Positions 1 through 12,800 of a stretch of 64,000 nucleotides of DNA are shown here, in pieces. A program made the translations under genes and the position numbers. Below the pieces are notes generated by a model, which saw only the letters and a list, made by a program, of their open reading frames with translations, made no database searches and was not told where the DNA came from. Every line of letters starts with the position of its first letter. Positions within the stretch are counted from its first letter, which is position 1. The stretch comes from Piezodorus guildinii (taxonomy: Eukaryota; Arthropoda; Insecta; Hemiptera; Pentatomidae): contig CM041294.1 in the NCBI GenBank assembly GCA_023052935.1, forward strand, positions 20,732,635 through 20,796,634, in the 5' to 3' direction.

Positions 1-875
1 AAGGAGGTGATTAGACCTAAATCACATTTGGCGACCAAGTTTTTCCCCCAAATTTGGCACCCACTATTAGAGACAGGGTGTGACCAAGGAGGGTCTCTCT
101 ACCTCAGTGTCATCCCATGGCTGAAATAACAAAATAAATAATTATTCTGCCATAGCCAGTGCTGGGCCAGTGAGGTCGTCCTTAGGATCTCCTTACGCTG
201 TGCCTGAAAGTGGAGCTGATTCGTGGGACCTTGTTTCTTGATATTAATTTATGTTTTGCAGAACAGATAAATTGGAGTCATAGAAAACATAAATCAAATA
301 AATGAGTAATTGGTATAATAAGGTATATGTGGTACAAGATATAAGGTTAAGGTACAAAGGTAAAAAATGGTGAGATAATATCATACACAATATTAGGTAA
401 TAACCACACTTTTCGATCCACACCGTTCCAACTGTTATAAGAAATCATATGTTTTTTTCTTAATTAGCCAAATCAATGAATACTTGATAAAAGTATTTGT
501 TCAAAGTTTGTGAGGAATTTAGAATAAATAAATATACTGTTACAAGTGGTGTTAACAGCCAGGATTGAACTTAGGACCCAAAGAACTACAATCTAGTATA
601 TTCACTAGACCCCACCCCTTAATTTATCAAATTTCACCTTAAACATGGGTGGCTGCAGAAATTAAAAACTTAAATACCTAAAATGAGAGCCTATTCATGC
701 CTAGCAACTTGACGCCTTTTATCTTTCTTAAAAGGTAAAAAAAAAAACTATTGACAATCATTTACCGATATAAATCTATAGCCCAGAATGAAGCTATATT
801 ACATCTAAGGAAACATTATAATATGCATATTAAATCTAGTATGTGATTATTTTTCATTTTTATATGTGATTGCAG
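1..875. other. Upstream/intron sequence of the host gene, no exon identified
   Basis: AT-rich DNA before the first exon I can place. The exon starting at 876 has a good splice acceptor and begins mid-protein, so this stretch is probably an intron, with earlier exons outside the window. I found no open frame here that continues the protein. It contains a degenerate tRNA-like piece at about 548-618. Confidence 0.5.
548..618 (-). repeat. Degenerate tRNA-related SINE head
   Basis: Read on the minus strand, the stretch has a recognisable RNA polymerase III B box (AAGTTCAATCCTGG) and an A-box-like CTAGTGAATATACTAG about 30 nt before it, the spacing of a tRNA gene. The arms do not close a proper acceptor stem, so this looks like an old tRNA-derived SINE remnant rather than a working tRNA. 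Confidence 0.4.
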
Positions 876-3800
876 GGACAGATAAGCTATGCTACATATT
901 CATCCACTAAGACAACTAATCTCTTTGATCTCTGGGCAGGAGTAACTGAAGAAATAATGCCAAGAAGAAATTCAATACAAGAGTTGGAAGGAAAGCTTCC
1001 ATTGCTGAATATTAAAACTTGCTTCAAGTAAGTTTCTTTTCCTTATCATCTTCTGACCCAGGCTTAACCTGTTTAAAAAACTGCTGCATCCATAGTTTCC
1101 GCTACCCGCATGATCATTAACTACCCATACTGACTCAATGGAAAAATATTTCTAAATTTTATAGAAATATAGCCAGCTATAAACACTGATTTGGCTATCG
1201 AAATTTAATAGATTTTATATTATAATCTTCACTTATAGAAAAAATCAATAATAACTACCGTTAATTTAATCTATACTTTTATATTTATAACTGGTTATTT
1301 ATACTTCTTTCAGATGGAAGGGACCTGAAATCTCTGGTGTTGTAAGACTTGAAGTTCATCTGTTCTCAGGTTTTGAACTGTTGTCAGTTGCACCAAATCA
1401 AATTGATGTTGACTATGGTTCAAGAGCAGATAGGGTGTGGTTCGTTGTGTCAAATGTAAGTATAATTATTTTTGGCCAGTAATTATAGGTTTCTGATAAA
1501 AATAATCAGGAACTAAAAAAGATGAGCTTAGAAATAACTATAATTATATAATTTATCTTTTCTCTTCTTGAAGTTATTTTATCTGCAAATGAACTTCATA
1601 AAAAGTTTATAAATTGGAGTAAATAATTTGAAATTAAAAAAAACAAGTTCGCAGGGCTGTTTAAAAAAAACCAAACACATAGGTGTGTGAGTAGCAGAAC
1701 GTGTGCTCATACAGACAATTATACAGTGAATCAAGAAATGGAATCTATATTTACAATTTTATGAAACTATTTAATGAACACCTTAAACAACTTTTATTTG
1801 ATTAACGTAGCAGATGGTATACAGATTAATAACCAGAGTTTATTCAAAAGGAGCTAAATGGTGGGTCTCTATATGTCATAAGGAAAATTATTCATGTCCA
1901 GTTTTTTTATTTATTTATTTTAATTTTGTTTTTGTATCTCATCTCCAATTTATATTCATGTATAGAAAACATGAAATATTAATATAAATGGGGTAAAATC
2001 ATAATTATTAGGAAGATTCTTCAAGGGTTAGGAAAAGTCTGGTCAAAGTGGCAGGATATCGACTTTGAAGGGTCGTATGAACTGTACAGGTGAATAGCTT
2101 AAGGAGATTTTATCAAGTCATAAAATCAGGAAACTAAATTGATGAAAAAAGAAATAAATAGGATGACGAGTATACGTAAAGCAGATAAGGAAGAGAGGAC
2201 AGCCTGTTGATAGCGAGTTTGAGAAACAGAGATAGCATAGTCAATGGAAGAAAATCTTAATGAATGTATGAAGGCAGTAGGTAAAAGAAACCTTTACGGT
2301 TCAGATACAGAGATAGTTGAAGAATAGAACTCAGATGAAAGACATCTCAAAACACTGGCTCTGAACTAAGCCTTTAGCGATGGGAGAAAAAGTTACTTAA
2401 AAGGACAAGTTGGGTCCATCAGACCTAAAAATTTAATTTTGTTTACTTTGGTGTGAATTGTAAAGGGATAAAAAGTAATAAAGAAATTAATGATATCTAG
2501 CTTTTATTAATTAATATTAAAAACAAAAAGTACAAAATTGAACTAATTATGTGAGGAACTTCTATGTGAAGATGATCTTAAAAATATAGTTTGTTATTGT
2601 TTATTCATTAAACATCACTTTATGCTACTGTTATTAATTGGGGAGTGGGAGTTCTAAATTTTGACTATCTAGATTTAATTATAATAGAGATTTTCAACAA
2701 CAACATCACACAAGATTGGGTCCACCATTTATCTTCCATCCAAAGGACAGCATAACAAAGGATTTATTACCTGTTACATCGCAGCACAAATTATGACTGA
2801 TTTTGAGATTGCAGACCATACAATTGATGTTCTGTGGTATATTGATGGGTAGGATTCCAAGGACCAAATAGAATTATTGGAGAGAAAAGTAGATTTAAAT
2901 ACTTGAGACTCTAAAGATAAACTAAAGGGGTTTTGACAAGAAGGTATCGACCCAGAAATAGTTCATAAATTATAAAAATTTGAATTGCTACACAGAAATG
3001 GCTTGGACCCTTAGGTCCAACTTGTCTGTCCCCTAGAGAATTAATAAAGAACAACAGAGGGGTAAAGGATTGACAAGCTAGGATTCAAGATGAACATTAC
3101 CCTGATAGGTGTAATAACACATGAGGTATTCATAAAAGAAACCTGGAGACCAGATAAGTTGAAAAAAATAATTGTTGAATGAGAGTATATCTAGGTAAAT
3201 TCTTTGAAGAGTAGTTACAAATAACATCTGACACAATTTACCCTGCACATATCATAGGGTATTTCTTTTCAAATAATATTTTTTAAGAAATTAATAAAAA
3301 AAAAATCATTGAAAAACAATTTTATGTTTCCTGCAGGTTACAACACAATGTGCGGTTTGCATAGAGTTCACAGCCAAAAGTGATTACATCATAGGGAGGC
3401 TGAGGCCAGCATTCGCCAGGGTGTACCCCTCGGGACGGGCTGATCTCGCTGCTGAACTTTTCTTCCATACAAGACGAGGTTCCCCTCTCTTACTAGAAAC
3501 TTCTGAGGATGATCTCATAACTTGGTTTGGCACAAGCAGAGCAGGTATTAAATTTAAAAACTAACTTGACAACTAAAATCAATCAGTTCTTAATTATTTT
3601 ACTGGCACTATAAATTAAATATTAAGAGTCTTAAACTTACTAATAAAATTTTTCTTTCTAGGGGATTCAGACGGGATGAGTTCAGACTTCTCAGAGATAT
3701 GTGCATGTGGACAAGTTTGCTTTGATACGCCAACTTTTAGTGCAACTACCGACACGGCAATCGGCCACAGTGAAAGTGAAGAAGTGAAGCAGGAAGAATC

Positions 3801-4560
3801 AAATGATTTTACAGACATCATTGTTTTTAGCGATTTACATGAGAATCTCTCAACAACTGAAGGGGAACTGAGAACGATAGAAGATTTGACTAGTGAACTA
3901 GGCTTTAACACTACAACAGGAGGCTTCACAGTCGGCAGTAGCCAGTACTCCAACATCAATTTAGATTTCCATAGCACAGCTGTCACAACTGAAATTCCAA
4001 CAACGAAAAAATCAATCACACTTAAAACAACAACTGCTGCTCCTCCAAAACATCACTCTAAATCAAAACAAAAAGATGCAAAAAAGAAATCATTCGCAAA
4101 AAGCAAATCGATTCCTCATAATTCTCTTAATGCAGAAACTCCAGTCGAATCTATACTAAGCAAGCCAGAATTCAAAAGAGAAAAGCATATAGATCTGATT
4201 TCAATTGTTCCTAATGTTACAGAAGCAGCCTTCAGTACCTTGGCTCCATTTCTGAACCATCCTCATCTCCTGAGTCAGATAACTGGAGTTAGCAGTGGAA
4301 ACAACCATATCATTATAACAAATATAACAGACAATGATGATATCATCTCACAGCCGAATGGTGTGTACGTGAATAGAGAACTGAAGGAGCCAACGTTGAG
4401 ATCAATGTTAGATGTGACAGCTAAGCCCAGTGTCCAGCTAACAGCAGAAGAAGCAAAAGAAAGCAGAGAATCCATGCTGGAGCATGGGCATGAGTCACCC
4501 ATGGAGATATTGAGGGAAGGGTTGACAGAAGGGTATCAATCCAAGTCCCCGGCTGGTTGA
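876..4560 (+). CDS. Alpha-2-macroglobulin / complement-like (TEP, Mcr or CD109 type) protein, last four exons
   Basis: Four exons join in frame: 876-1027, 1314-1455, 3337-3544 and 3662-4560 (stop TGA at 4558). Each intron has GT..AG ends and the phases agree (2, 0, 1). The first three exons encode a receptor-binding-domain-like fold typical of the C-terminus of the alpha-2-macroglobulin superfamily: GVVRLEVHLFSGFEL, then a strand with CAVCIEFTAKSDYIIG and LRPAFARVYPSGR. Known relatives are secreted or surface proteins of innate immunity or, for Drosophila Mcr, septate junctions. The last exon carries a short Cys cluster (CACGQVC) and then a tail of about 280 residues rich in Ser, Thr and Lys, with N-glycosylation sequons (NVT, NIT) and no membrane segment. 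The bait and thioester regions lie outside the window, so I cannot separate TEP from Mcr or CD109. An ATG at 3676 lies inside the last exon and is not the start. Confidence 0.8.
1456..3336 (+). other. Large intron of the host gene
   Basis: An intron of 1,881 bp, GTAAGT at the donor and CTGCAG at the acceptor. It is AT-rich with no coding signal. Positions 2600-2830 hold a copy of the dispersed repeat 'T' described separately. Confidence 0.75.
2600..2830 (+). repeat. Dispersed repeat T, copy 1 (intronic)
   Basis: Diverged by-eye match to 9000-9230 and, inverted, to 50270-50515. Shared landmarks in order are TTATGCTACTGT, then GGGAGT with CTAAATT or similar, then CACCATTT near a CCAAAGGA/CCGAAGGA block and a following TA(T/A)(G/A)ACAAAGGA. 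No coding frame is seen. The class is unknown. Confidence 0.45.
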
Positions 4561-7500
4561 ATAGCTACTTAAATCTGCGTATCTATTTATTTACTTCAAT
4601 GACAGTTTACTAAGCTGTGAAAGATAAAGGTGCAACCTGTAATATTATATCTATATATATATACATACATTATTTCTTTTATTTAGAAGAGTACATTTGA
4701 TCATCCAAATCCTTATATTTTTAAAAAAAGAAAAGATATCTATCTGTTTTTCAACATTATGAGCATGTTAGTGTTCTTTAAATTTTTTTCAGTCAATTTT
4801 CCAAAGCAATATGTAATGTTATAACTGATAGAGCTAAGATATTTTGATATTGAAAAAAGCTTATAAATAACATGTAAGATAGCACATTTCACTAAGATAA
4901 CCTATTTTGTGTTAACGTTTAGTTATGCATGTTAGAATTTTTTTATTTGCTAATATTTAAATTTGTTTGTTGTAAGCTATAGTACAATGAAATTCATATT
5001 TTAATATAAATGAATATAATATAAAAGAATTCGGGTACAGCCAGCTGTTGTAGCTTGTTGTACCATTTTAATACATAGTCACCTGTGACATAATGTTTAT
5101 ATGTAAATATGAAGTAGCCAGAATTTTTATTCTAAGGGTAGATATATAAACTGTTGAGGACATGTTCTAGTTATATCTTAGAGTTTTAAAAATAGGACAC
5201 ATTTCAAGAAGTATCTTCACGACCTGTCGTCCCTTATTCGCCCATCCATTAATTGTAGGCAGACTTTACCACATTTTCAAACTAGTATTTGTGAATAGCG
5301 ATTGTTGAGGTATTATTGCTGTTGGCTAGCTTCTTCATTTAAATGTAAGCAAATTAGACAGGCAAAAGTTTTAGAAAGGTGCTTGCTTTGGATGCAAAAC
5401 TCGATGGCTTTTTTCAGAAATCAGTTGGCTCTTTTTTTCATTATCATAATAGTAAAGAAATACTGAATATACCATTAAAAAATAAAATAATAACATTTAT
5501 CTTTAGTGAAAATTATTAAAGTTGTCGGATTTTTTTTTTATTTTCCTGCAAAAAACTGATTAAAGTGAAAAGTCATCCCAACAGTAATATATATAAATTT
5601 ATTTATGTTTGTTACTGATGTGTGTAGATTCAAAGTTGTGATTTGAATCGTTGTTGATAGTGAAAGAGATGAGTGATTTAAGGCCTGTAAGCAGAGAAAT
5701 ATGAAGGGGTGGAACAAACCTGATCCCAAACTAAAAGCCTTAAGAAATTAATCTTATAGAGTATATAAACATATACTTATGGTATTATATAAATAATTAT
5801 CAAATATCTATTTCTTGAATGCCAAATTTGTTTATATGGAGGAAATGTTAAAAATATATATATAAAAAAAAACACATTAATTTTAAACTCCAATCACTTA
5901 TTTTATTACTATAATTTCAATCTAACTTTTATACTACTTAGTATGTATTTCACATCACCTGAGATAGTGGAGTACAACATGTAATTTGTTATGAACTGTA
6001 ACTATCAGTAAATTTATTTAATCTACTTTACATTCAATTTACTTGATATTTATATAATAAATGAAGGATACAGATAAAAAAAAAAGTATAATTCATTTCT
6101 TTTAAATTTTTCAGATGAACAAAATTTTATTGCAAAGTTGTATTGTATTTTCTCTGACTAGCTACTATTTTCTGCTTTAAAAATAGACATTTGGATAGCT
6201 TTCTCTTTAATATTACAAACTGTTTGTTTTGACCTTCTTAAGACTACAAGATTCTGCCAAAATCACGAAACAAAAAATATATGGTGTTATGATATATTGT
6301 GAAGTATCCTTCAAATGTTTATATTTTAGGACTGTACAGTGAGAGGCAAAAAAAGTTAGCTCTCTTTATTAGTTTTCTGCATTTGTAAAATAATTTTGAA
6401 TATTTCTTCAGTCTCTTATAATTAATGAAAAGACAAATGAAACCAGTTATGAATATATTTTGAACTAAAAAAAATATTTATGATATCACTTCTTAAATTT
6501 TGAATTTCGATAGAAGATATTTTCTTAAGATACTTTTGTTAGGGCACTAGAATATTTATTTATTCTTTCAACTGAATACTTCATGTTTCTCGTGAAACGT
6601 AGCTTTATAATTTTTCATAACTCATTTCAAAGATATTAAAATATATATGAGGATAATGATGACTTATTTTGCCTCTGTGATTACTGATTTGATTCAGAAT
6701 GTACATTATACTTTAATTATTATGATAGAGAATCATTATAAATTAATTTTTTTTTTGTTACTGATAGTTATTATGAAACATTATTCTTTATAATATTTAT
6801 AGCCATGTATATTTTTATTGATGAAACATGTGTTTGTTTGATATTATGCACCCAAACTGTATTTCAAGTTTTATTCTTTAAAAGCTTTCCAAAAGCTCAG
6901 TACTTTAATTATTATGTAAATAGTTATAATATTCTGATCCTGAAAATGCTCAAATTGCTTTGCTAAAATTAATAAATTTATTAATAAGAGATGACTGTGC
7001 ATTTAATGAAGAGTTATTAGCACTATGAAATTTGTATAAACCAAATCATAATTTTATAATTCTTATTACCTTTCAATGAGTACAAATATATTTCTGTTAG
7101 TCATGCATTATTATTAATATGCTTATTAGTTTCATTTAAAAATTAATAGATTGGATTATCTGCATTTCACAGCTTCCAAAATTTACTTCCAACAATCAAC
7201 AGGAAAATCACTGTTATTTATCTTAATTATTTAAATTAGTTTCTTATAATTTATGTATTTTAATCATGGGAATAAATTCCATATAATTAAGAAATTGTAT
7301 TTTATCAATCAGTCTTAAGATCCAATGAGTATATTTTGTCTCACAATTCTAAATGATCGTTTATCTGAGTGCTGACGATTTTTTTTTCTTCATATTGGAT
7401 ATAATGTCTCAACATATGCCCACCATCCAGGTACTTACAGGATGCTTGGGGTGTACATATGTCAATGCTATCAATAAAAGTCTTAATTTAATATAATACT

Positions 7501-8384
7501 TATCCTAAATTATATGGAAAGATATATTTATAGGAAGAATAAAAGATATATCAGATTTCAGTAACTATAGCACAGTGCATAGGTTTAGGTATTTGATTTT
7601 TCTCATCTTCTCTACTTTTTATTCCAAGTAACCATCACTATAATTTTCTATAATCTATGGTCTCTCACTTCTCTTTACAGAGATGTCTGTAGGGCTTACA
7701 TAAAATGCTAATATCCTGTCCCTAATAACTCTATGTAAAACAATAGTTCTTGGATTACACTCTAACTCAAGGTTTAAATTCCAGTCTTCCTCTGGAGATG
7801 GCTCACTGAGAAATAAACTCTATTATGCACAGAAGTCTGAGGGAAATCGCAGTGGGGACATAGGGAATTAATTTACTTTCCTTACTTTTTTAAGTTTTTA
7901 AAAAGAAGCTCTCAACTACCTCGTAGAATCGAGAGACCTAACATGCATTTTTTTTTCTAATATTGATCTTATGATGCAAAAGTCAATCTTTGATAGTCTT
8001 CTCACAGATTATCCTTTTTCATCAGCTTTGGTCTTCATGGATCTAACCCGTCTAAGAAGCAGACCCATTGACATATCTCTGATAACTTTAAACCTTTTTG
8101 TTTTCTAACAAAAGGAAGTTGAGAGGTACATCTCTAGCTGGTACCTGCATTGCCTCATCGGCCATTGCCCTTTATGCTTCTGTGATTGATAACAATTGAT
8201 GACAAGCTGCTTTTCTGGAATCCCCACATAACAAACAAGTATATCAAAACCAACTTTATTGGGACTCGAAATTCTTTAAAAATAATCAAGTAATTACTGA
8301 TGAAGGGCATCAAGTAATTACAAAAGCTCAGTAAAGCATTAGAAAATATTAGATTATTTTTAAATTAGATAGATAGAAAAATAT
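4561..8384 (+). other. 3' untranslated / downstream AT-rich region of the host gene
   Basis: About 3.8 kb after the host stop codon with very low GC and no credible coding frame or RNA gene. Several AATAAA sites occur (for example near 6058 and 6969), so the poly(A) site cannot be fixed from sequence alone. I recognise no transposon in it. Confidence 0.5.
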
Positions 8385-8432
8385 ATTTATTCTGGGACAA
8401 GGTCCCTTAAGAACAATTCATATGTACAATTA

Positions 8433-8480
<48 letters not shown>

Positions 8481-8790
8481 TGTCTGGCTACAAGACCAAA
8501 GGAATATAAATAATTCTTATTCACAATGATACATAAAGAAAAGAAAGGTTATAATAGAACAAAAGAGTAAAATAAATAAATAATAAATTCTGGTGTGTTA
8601 AACAAAACTAAACATTGAAATTGATTCATAATTGATCCATATAAAAATATGAACAATAAATAACAAATTTTCTTTTTGATTTGAAATATCTCATTGGGCT
8701 TCTGTTTGGGATGACAGTAGGTACTGAAATAGCTGGGACTTGAATGATGGTAGGGAAGAAGCATGGCGGATATGAGTAGGTAAAGAATTA
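8385..8790 (-). mobile_element. 5'-truncated non-LTR retrotransposon tail (CR1/L2-like), with (TA)n
   Basis: On the minus strand this encodes the end of a LINE reverse transcriptase ORF (HIRHASSLPSFKS-type ending, degraded here) followed by a 3' UTR with AATTGTACATATGAATTGTTC and a terminal GGGACCTTGTCCCAGAATAAA. The same segment recurs at 51310-51775 (plus) and, as tail only, at 34925-35002 (minus). A (TA)n microsatellite of about 43 bp at 8434-8476 has expanded within the 3' UTR. Confidence 0.65.
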
Positions 8791-8999
8791 CTGAGTAACT
8801 AACACATTAAATGCTGTTTAATTTCATAATCATTTAAATTAAAAGAAAAGTTAATCAATTAATTACTGATGGTATTTCTGACAATTGAATGGAAAACAAA
8901 AGTTGTCTAGGAGTGTGGTCATCAAAGAAATCATGCTCAAATAATTATATTTATTATAATATAGATGTTTCAGTCCAATTTTAAGACAATCATTGTGTT
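8791..8999. other. Unassigned AT-rich spacer
   Basis: No gene or recognisable repeat seen between the LINE tail and repeat T. Confidence 0.4.
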
Positions 9000-9230
9000 A
9001 TGTTTGTTTATCCATTTAATGCCACATTATGCTACTGTGTCAAGTCAGACGATGCACAATGGGAGTCTTAAATTGTGCCTATTCCTGTTTAATTAGGATA
9101 GGGATTTTTAATAAGTACCTAACATCTGACATGCTCGGGACCACCATTTTACATTCTCCCCGAAGGATGGTATGACCAAGGAATTTTCAATCTCTTTGGT
9201 TAGTATGGCAGCTCTGCCTAAGGTTGTGGA
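9000..9230 (+). repeat. Dispersed repeat T, copy 2
   Basis: Best preserved copy of the T family. It aligns by eye with 2600-2830 in the same orientation and with 50270-50515 inverted. It includes GTTTATCCATTTAA, TTATGCTACTGT, AATGGGAGTCTTAAATT and GACCACCATTTTACATT. Non-coding. Confidence 0.5.
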
Positions 9231-9264
9231 TAATAACCCGAAAGGTACCCTAGAAGTTTTTTAA

Positions 9265-9540
9265 GTAAGTGAAAATCCATAAGACAAAGACGAAATATAT
9301 GATTAGTAGCAGAAATGGTGGCAATATTAATATTTCAGGGCCTGCTTTTGAACACGTAGAGAAATTTAAGTATTTTGGTTCAATGATAACAAGAAAAAAT
9401 GAAATCCAGGAAGAAATAAAGTCCTGGTTAAAGGTGGGAAATGCATGTTATAATTCAGTTGAAAAATTACTTAGCTCGCGGCTTCTGTCTAAAAACTTAA
9501 AGGTTAGAATTTATAACACTCTATCAGCTCCTCTCCTAAT
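9265..9540 (+). pseudogene. RTE-type LINE fragment (reverse transcriptase C-terminal part)
   Basis: The frame encodes KTKYMISSRNGG, FEHVEKFKYFGSMITRKNEI and LKVGNACYNSVEKLLSS. These match closely the region just after the RT domain in the intact RTE element at 59057-62065 (for example FEHVEKFKYLGSIITRKNEI). About 85-90 codons survive, without the endonuclease, the catalytic RT motifs or the C-terminus. A dead internal fragment of that family or a sister family. Confidence 0.8.
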
Positions 9541-9599
9541 AATTCCATATAATCTACTCCTGGGTCCAGAATCATTTGAGAGATGTAGGTTTTAAAATA

Positions 9600-10231
9600 T
9601 AAAATAATTGTTTGATAAATATAGGTAAATTTTAATGTGTCTTAACTTAAAGCAGATGTGATATCAAGGAATGTAATATAAAGAGGAGGTTTTTATAACC
9701 AATTAAACCGGAAATCTTTTGGTGTGTCAACTTCATCAAATCAGAAAAAAAAAAATAATGAAGAATAACATTCGATTTAATTTCATTAAATGAACATTTA
9801 AAAGATCACTTTGACTAGTGGTGAAAGTAAATCAAATGCAGTTCGGTCTCCTTTTTCCTTTGATGAAACTGACTCACCAAAGATTATCCAACTGAATTTT
9901 AACTAATCTCTAAAAAAAAATATTGGAACATATTGTACAACATAGAGTCAAGTAGTTTTCAGTCATCGCTGTTATTGACTAAACAAAGCTTCCTATAAAA
10001 AAGAATTTCCAAAAAAGCTAATATTTCTTTTTATTTATTATGAAAACTAAAGAAACTTTTACTATAGGGAATAGTAATTAATAATAGTATTGACTTGGCT
10101 TTGTGTGCATTAGATCTAGTATAAAATAAAATAAAATATACTGAATATTAAATAGTTGACTGAGTGGTTCATAAGTAGGATGAGATGGTTCAGGTGACAG
10201 CACTCCAACTACTAAGTGTATGAAGGATACT

Positions 10232-10262
<31 letters not shown>

Positions 10263-10840
10263 GTACTTATATTTAGTACGTTTCTCTTACAGTGAAATAT
10301 TACAATGAAATATAAAATATATGATGATTAATAGCACATACCCTGAAGAAATTTCATTGAATAATATTGGTGGGTCAACTTTATTGAATCATTTAGGAAG
10401 AAAAAGGCAGTGCATAGATTCACATTCATCACCAGCTACAATAGTATTTTAAATATCCATCCTATAGAATTTAAGTTATTTACTATATTTTTCTTAACTG
10501 ATTTGAGGAAATTAACATACCCCAAACTAAACTTTTTTTTTTAACCCTCTTCATCCTTTTTGGCGCGAAGGAGTGGTTTGAAACTTCAAACCAAGACTTC
10601 ATATCCAAATATGTTACAGATTTGAAACATCAAAATAGATTTGCAGTCCTTTTTTTTTTTTTTTTTTTTTTTTTTTCAAATACCGATCGCGAAGTAGTAT
10701 AATAAAAAAAATCCATAACGCCCTAGTGACTTATGGGAATTTCTTTAAGAAACATTGCATTAAAATATGTAGCACTAGCTGCTCCCTTTGTGTTATTTTT
10801 AGATATACTGGTATGAATATTATTTTCATAGATAGAAATA
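9600..10840. other. Unassigned AT-rich spacer with two poly(T) tracts
   Basis: No gene seen. Poly(T) runs lie at about 10233-10262 and 10650-10676. Each could be the A-tail of a minus-strand retroposon, but I could not recognise a body for either. Confidence 0.4.
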
Positions 10841-10844
10841 GTCA

Positions 10845-11690
10845 GGAGTCAGTCGAGTGAAAAAATATTTTAATTCTTCAGAATCGAGGAATGGTGTCAG
10901 AACTGGAGGATTAAAATAAATCCTAACAAATCTCACTAAATTACCTTTACCCTTCGTCACAAACCGATTACTTCCTGCCCCACTGTATCCTTTAATTATA
11001 CCCCACTCATACCTATTGAACAAATCCGATACCTAGGACTCCATCTTGACAAACGTCGAACATGGAATCCCCATAGGAGACTTAAACGACAAGAAACTGC
11101 CCGATTAATACAACACTTACTAGACAAACGTTCAAAACTTCCAGATTATTACAAAAACCTCATTTATGTTACCATCATCAGACCCACCTGGACATATGGA
11201 ATCGAGCTAAGAGGCTTTACTAAACCATCTAATTCCTTTCGCATTCAAACCTTTTTTTTTTTTTTTTTTTTCGTTGGCGTAAACCACTTGGGTCATTTTC
11301 GAAAATTCATTCCTTCGAAATCATTCAATCCTTACAATCCAAAATCCTAAATGCTCCTTATTTCGTTACGAATAAAATCATCCATAATGAAATAAATATC
11401 CCATTTGTCGCAGAACTAGCCCGATATCCCTCTTTTAATTCTAAACTCCCAACCCACACGAATCCTCTTGTACGCAACTTATCATTCCCATCTATCCCTG
11501 TCAACCCTCCGAGGCGATTGAAAAGACGATGGCCTAGAGACCTACTTTAATTAAATTGACATTGAAGTGATACCACTGTGTAGTTTCTTCTCAAGACATT
11601 ATCGCTCCCAAAAGTGTAAATTAGCCCATTTACTCGTTGTATATATTATATGTACAGTTGTAAATATCAATAAAATGTAAAAAAAAAATT
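10845..11690 (+). mobile_element. Truncated, decayed Jockey-family LINE, copy A
   Basis: Broken frames give EEWCQNWRIKIN, RYLGLHLDKR, YKNLIYVTIIRPTWTYGIEL and the conserved tail of the Jockey RT ORF. A T-run of about 22 bp and extra sequence interrupt the frame at about 11251-11330. The 3' UTR has a decayed form of the family hairpin at 11570-11583 (ATACC-ACTG-TGTAG), and the copy ends in an A-run at about 11680-11690. Closest relatives in the window are copies B (14840), C (40732) and D (42659). Confidence 0.8.
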
Positions 11691-11692
11691 CT

Positions 11693-11765
11693 TCCGAAGT
11701 TTCGGCTCACACATGTGGGTCATCATCAGGGCACCGGTAAGCCATATCAAGCATAAGCCGCGACT
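11693..11765 (-). mobile_element. Penelope-type terminal fragment with hammerhead-like core
   Basis: Minus strand 11732 to 11693 carries GCC-CTGATGA, a 19-nt stem II region and GAAAC, the ordered core of the ribozyme-like motif in the Penelope ends at 23484 and 28730. Here the stem III/cleavage part is changed (ACUU instead of ACGU) and stem II pairs poorly. This is probably a decayed end of a different Penelope family, abutting the A-tail of Jockey copy A. Confidence 0.5.
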
Positions 11766-12570
11766 ATTATTGAAAGCAGGTATGAAGGAAAATAATTACT
11801 GAAAATATTATTTTACTATCTCCAGTGACTTAAATTCCTCATCAAGCAACAAAGGACATGAATCACATCTTCACAACGCAATAGCTTTCGACACTCCCCC
11901 GTAAGCTCTCTGAAGTAAAATAATTGGAACTTCTTGGAATAATGTTTCACCACTTGAAAATCGCGTTATATCAATTCTCGACCTAACTTCAAGGGATGTT
12001 AAGCAACTAATTCGTAACGAAGAAATTCTGAACTTAATCGTCTTTGTATAACGACTCTTTCCATAAACAAGCAAACTTTTCATGAATTGTAAGAATCGGA
12101 AGAAATAAAACAAATGGTATAGATGGAGCTTCCACTATTGTTACCAGATAAAAATATCACTGTTTTGACGCAATAGACCTTGCATGGGAACGGCGATACA
12201 TCAGAAAATTGCTGGAAAGTATTTAGGACTTCTATCCTCATTTATTTAATAATACCCAGAAGAATTAATCTGCATGCGAAAGGGAAAATTTTGTCGTATT
12301 ACAAGACAACCTAAGTAGTAACTGTACAAGAACTTTTCAATGCGTTTCTGAGCGTGGTAAGATCTCAACTGCATAAGCCCAAAGGGGAATAATACAAATT
12401 TTTATAGAAATGGAATTGCTGTTTAACTTCTTGGGAAGGCTAAAATTACTATGTTTAATGTTTAATTATAGAAAGCCAGTCAATCAATATACAGGTTTCT
12501 AATTATAAAGCTTCAGCTTTAATTCCAAAAATAATATTAATATACATGGCTATCCTGAACTCCAAACGGG
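11766..12570. other. Unassigned spacer
   Basis: No gene, RNA or recognisable element seen. The open frame at 11871-12113 on the minus strand has no family signature. Confidence 0.4.
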
Positions 12571-12800
12571 AGCTGGGTGGCTGAATGGGTTACCGCGGGT
12601 TGCTGTGAACGCGCGTTACTCAGCAACCAGATCACCAAATACTTGGAATAAAATAATTACGAGTATGCGTCTCGGTAACGAGGGGGATGTTAGGGCTTTT
12701 CATCAAACTCTGATCTATTCCGGTCCTCATCCCCTAGCCTTAGAAAACCCTGGCATATCCTAAAAGTCAAGGTAGGGGAGAACAAAAAAACAACAAAAAA
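12571..12800 (+). mobile_element. tRNA-derived SINE, older copy
   Basis: Same family as the better preserved SINE at 53971-54182. It begins with a tRNA-like head (GGTGGCTGAATGGGTTACCG, compare GGTGGCCGAGCGTGTTAGCG), has AAATAATTACGAGT in the middle and CCTCATCCCCTAGCC near the end, and finishes in an A/C-rich tail. The B box is decayed (GTATGCGTCTC). It abuts an R element copy. No clear TSD. Confidence 0.7.

Noticed and set aside
3615..4019. Minus-strand frame of 134 residues
   Set aside because: Antisense shadow of the last exon of the host gene; no family signature.
10233..10262. Poly(T) as tail of a minus-strand retroposon
   Set aside because: I could not find a body or TSD to support it, so it is left as a homopolymer.
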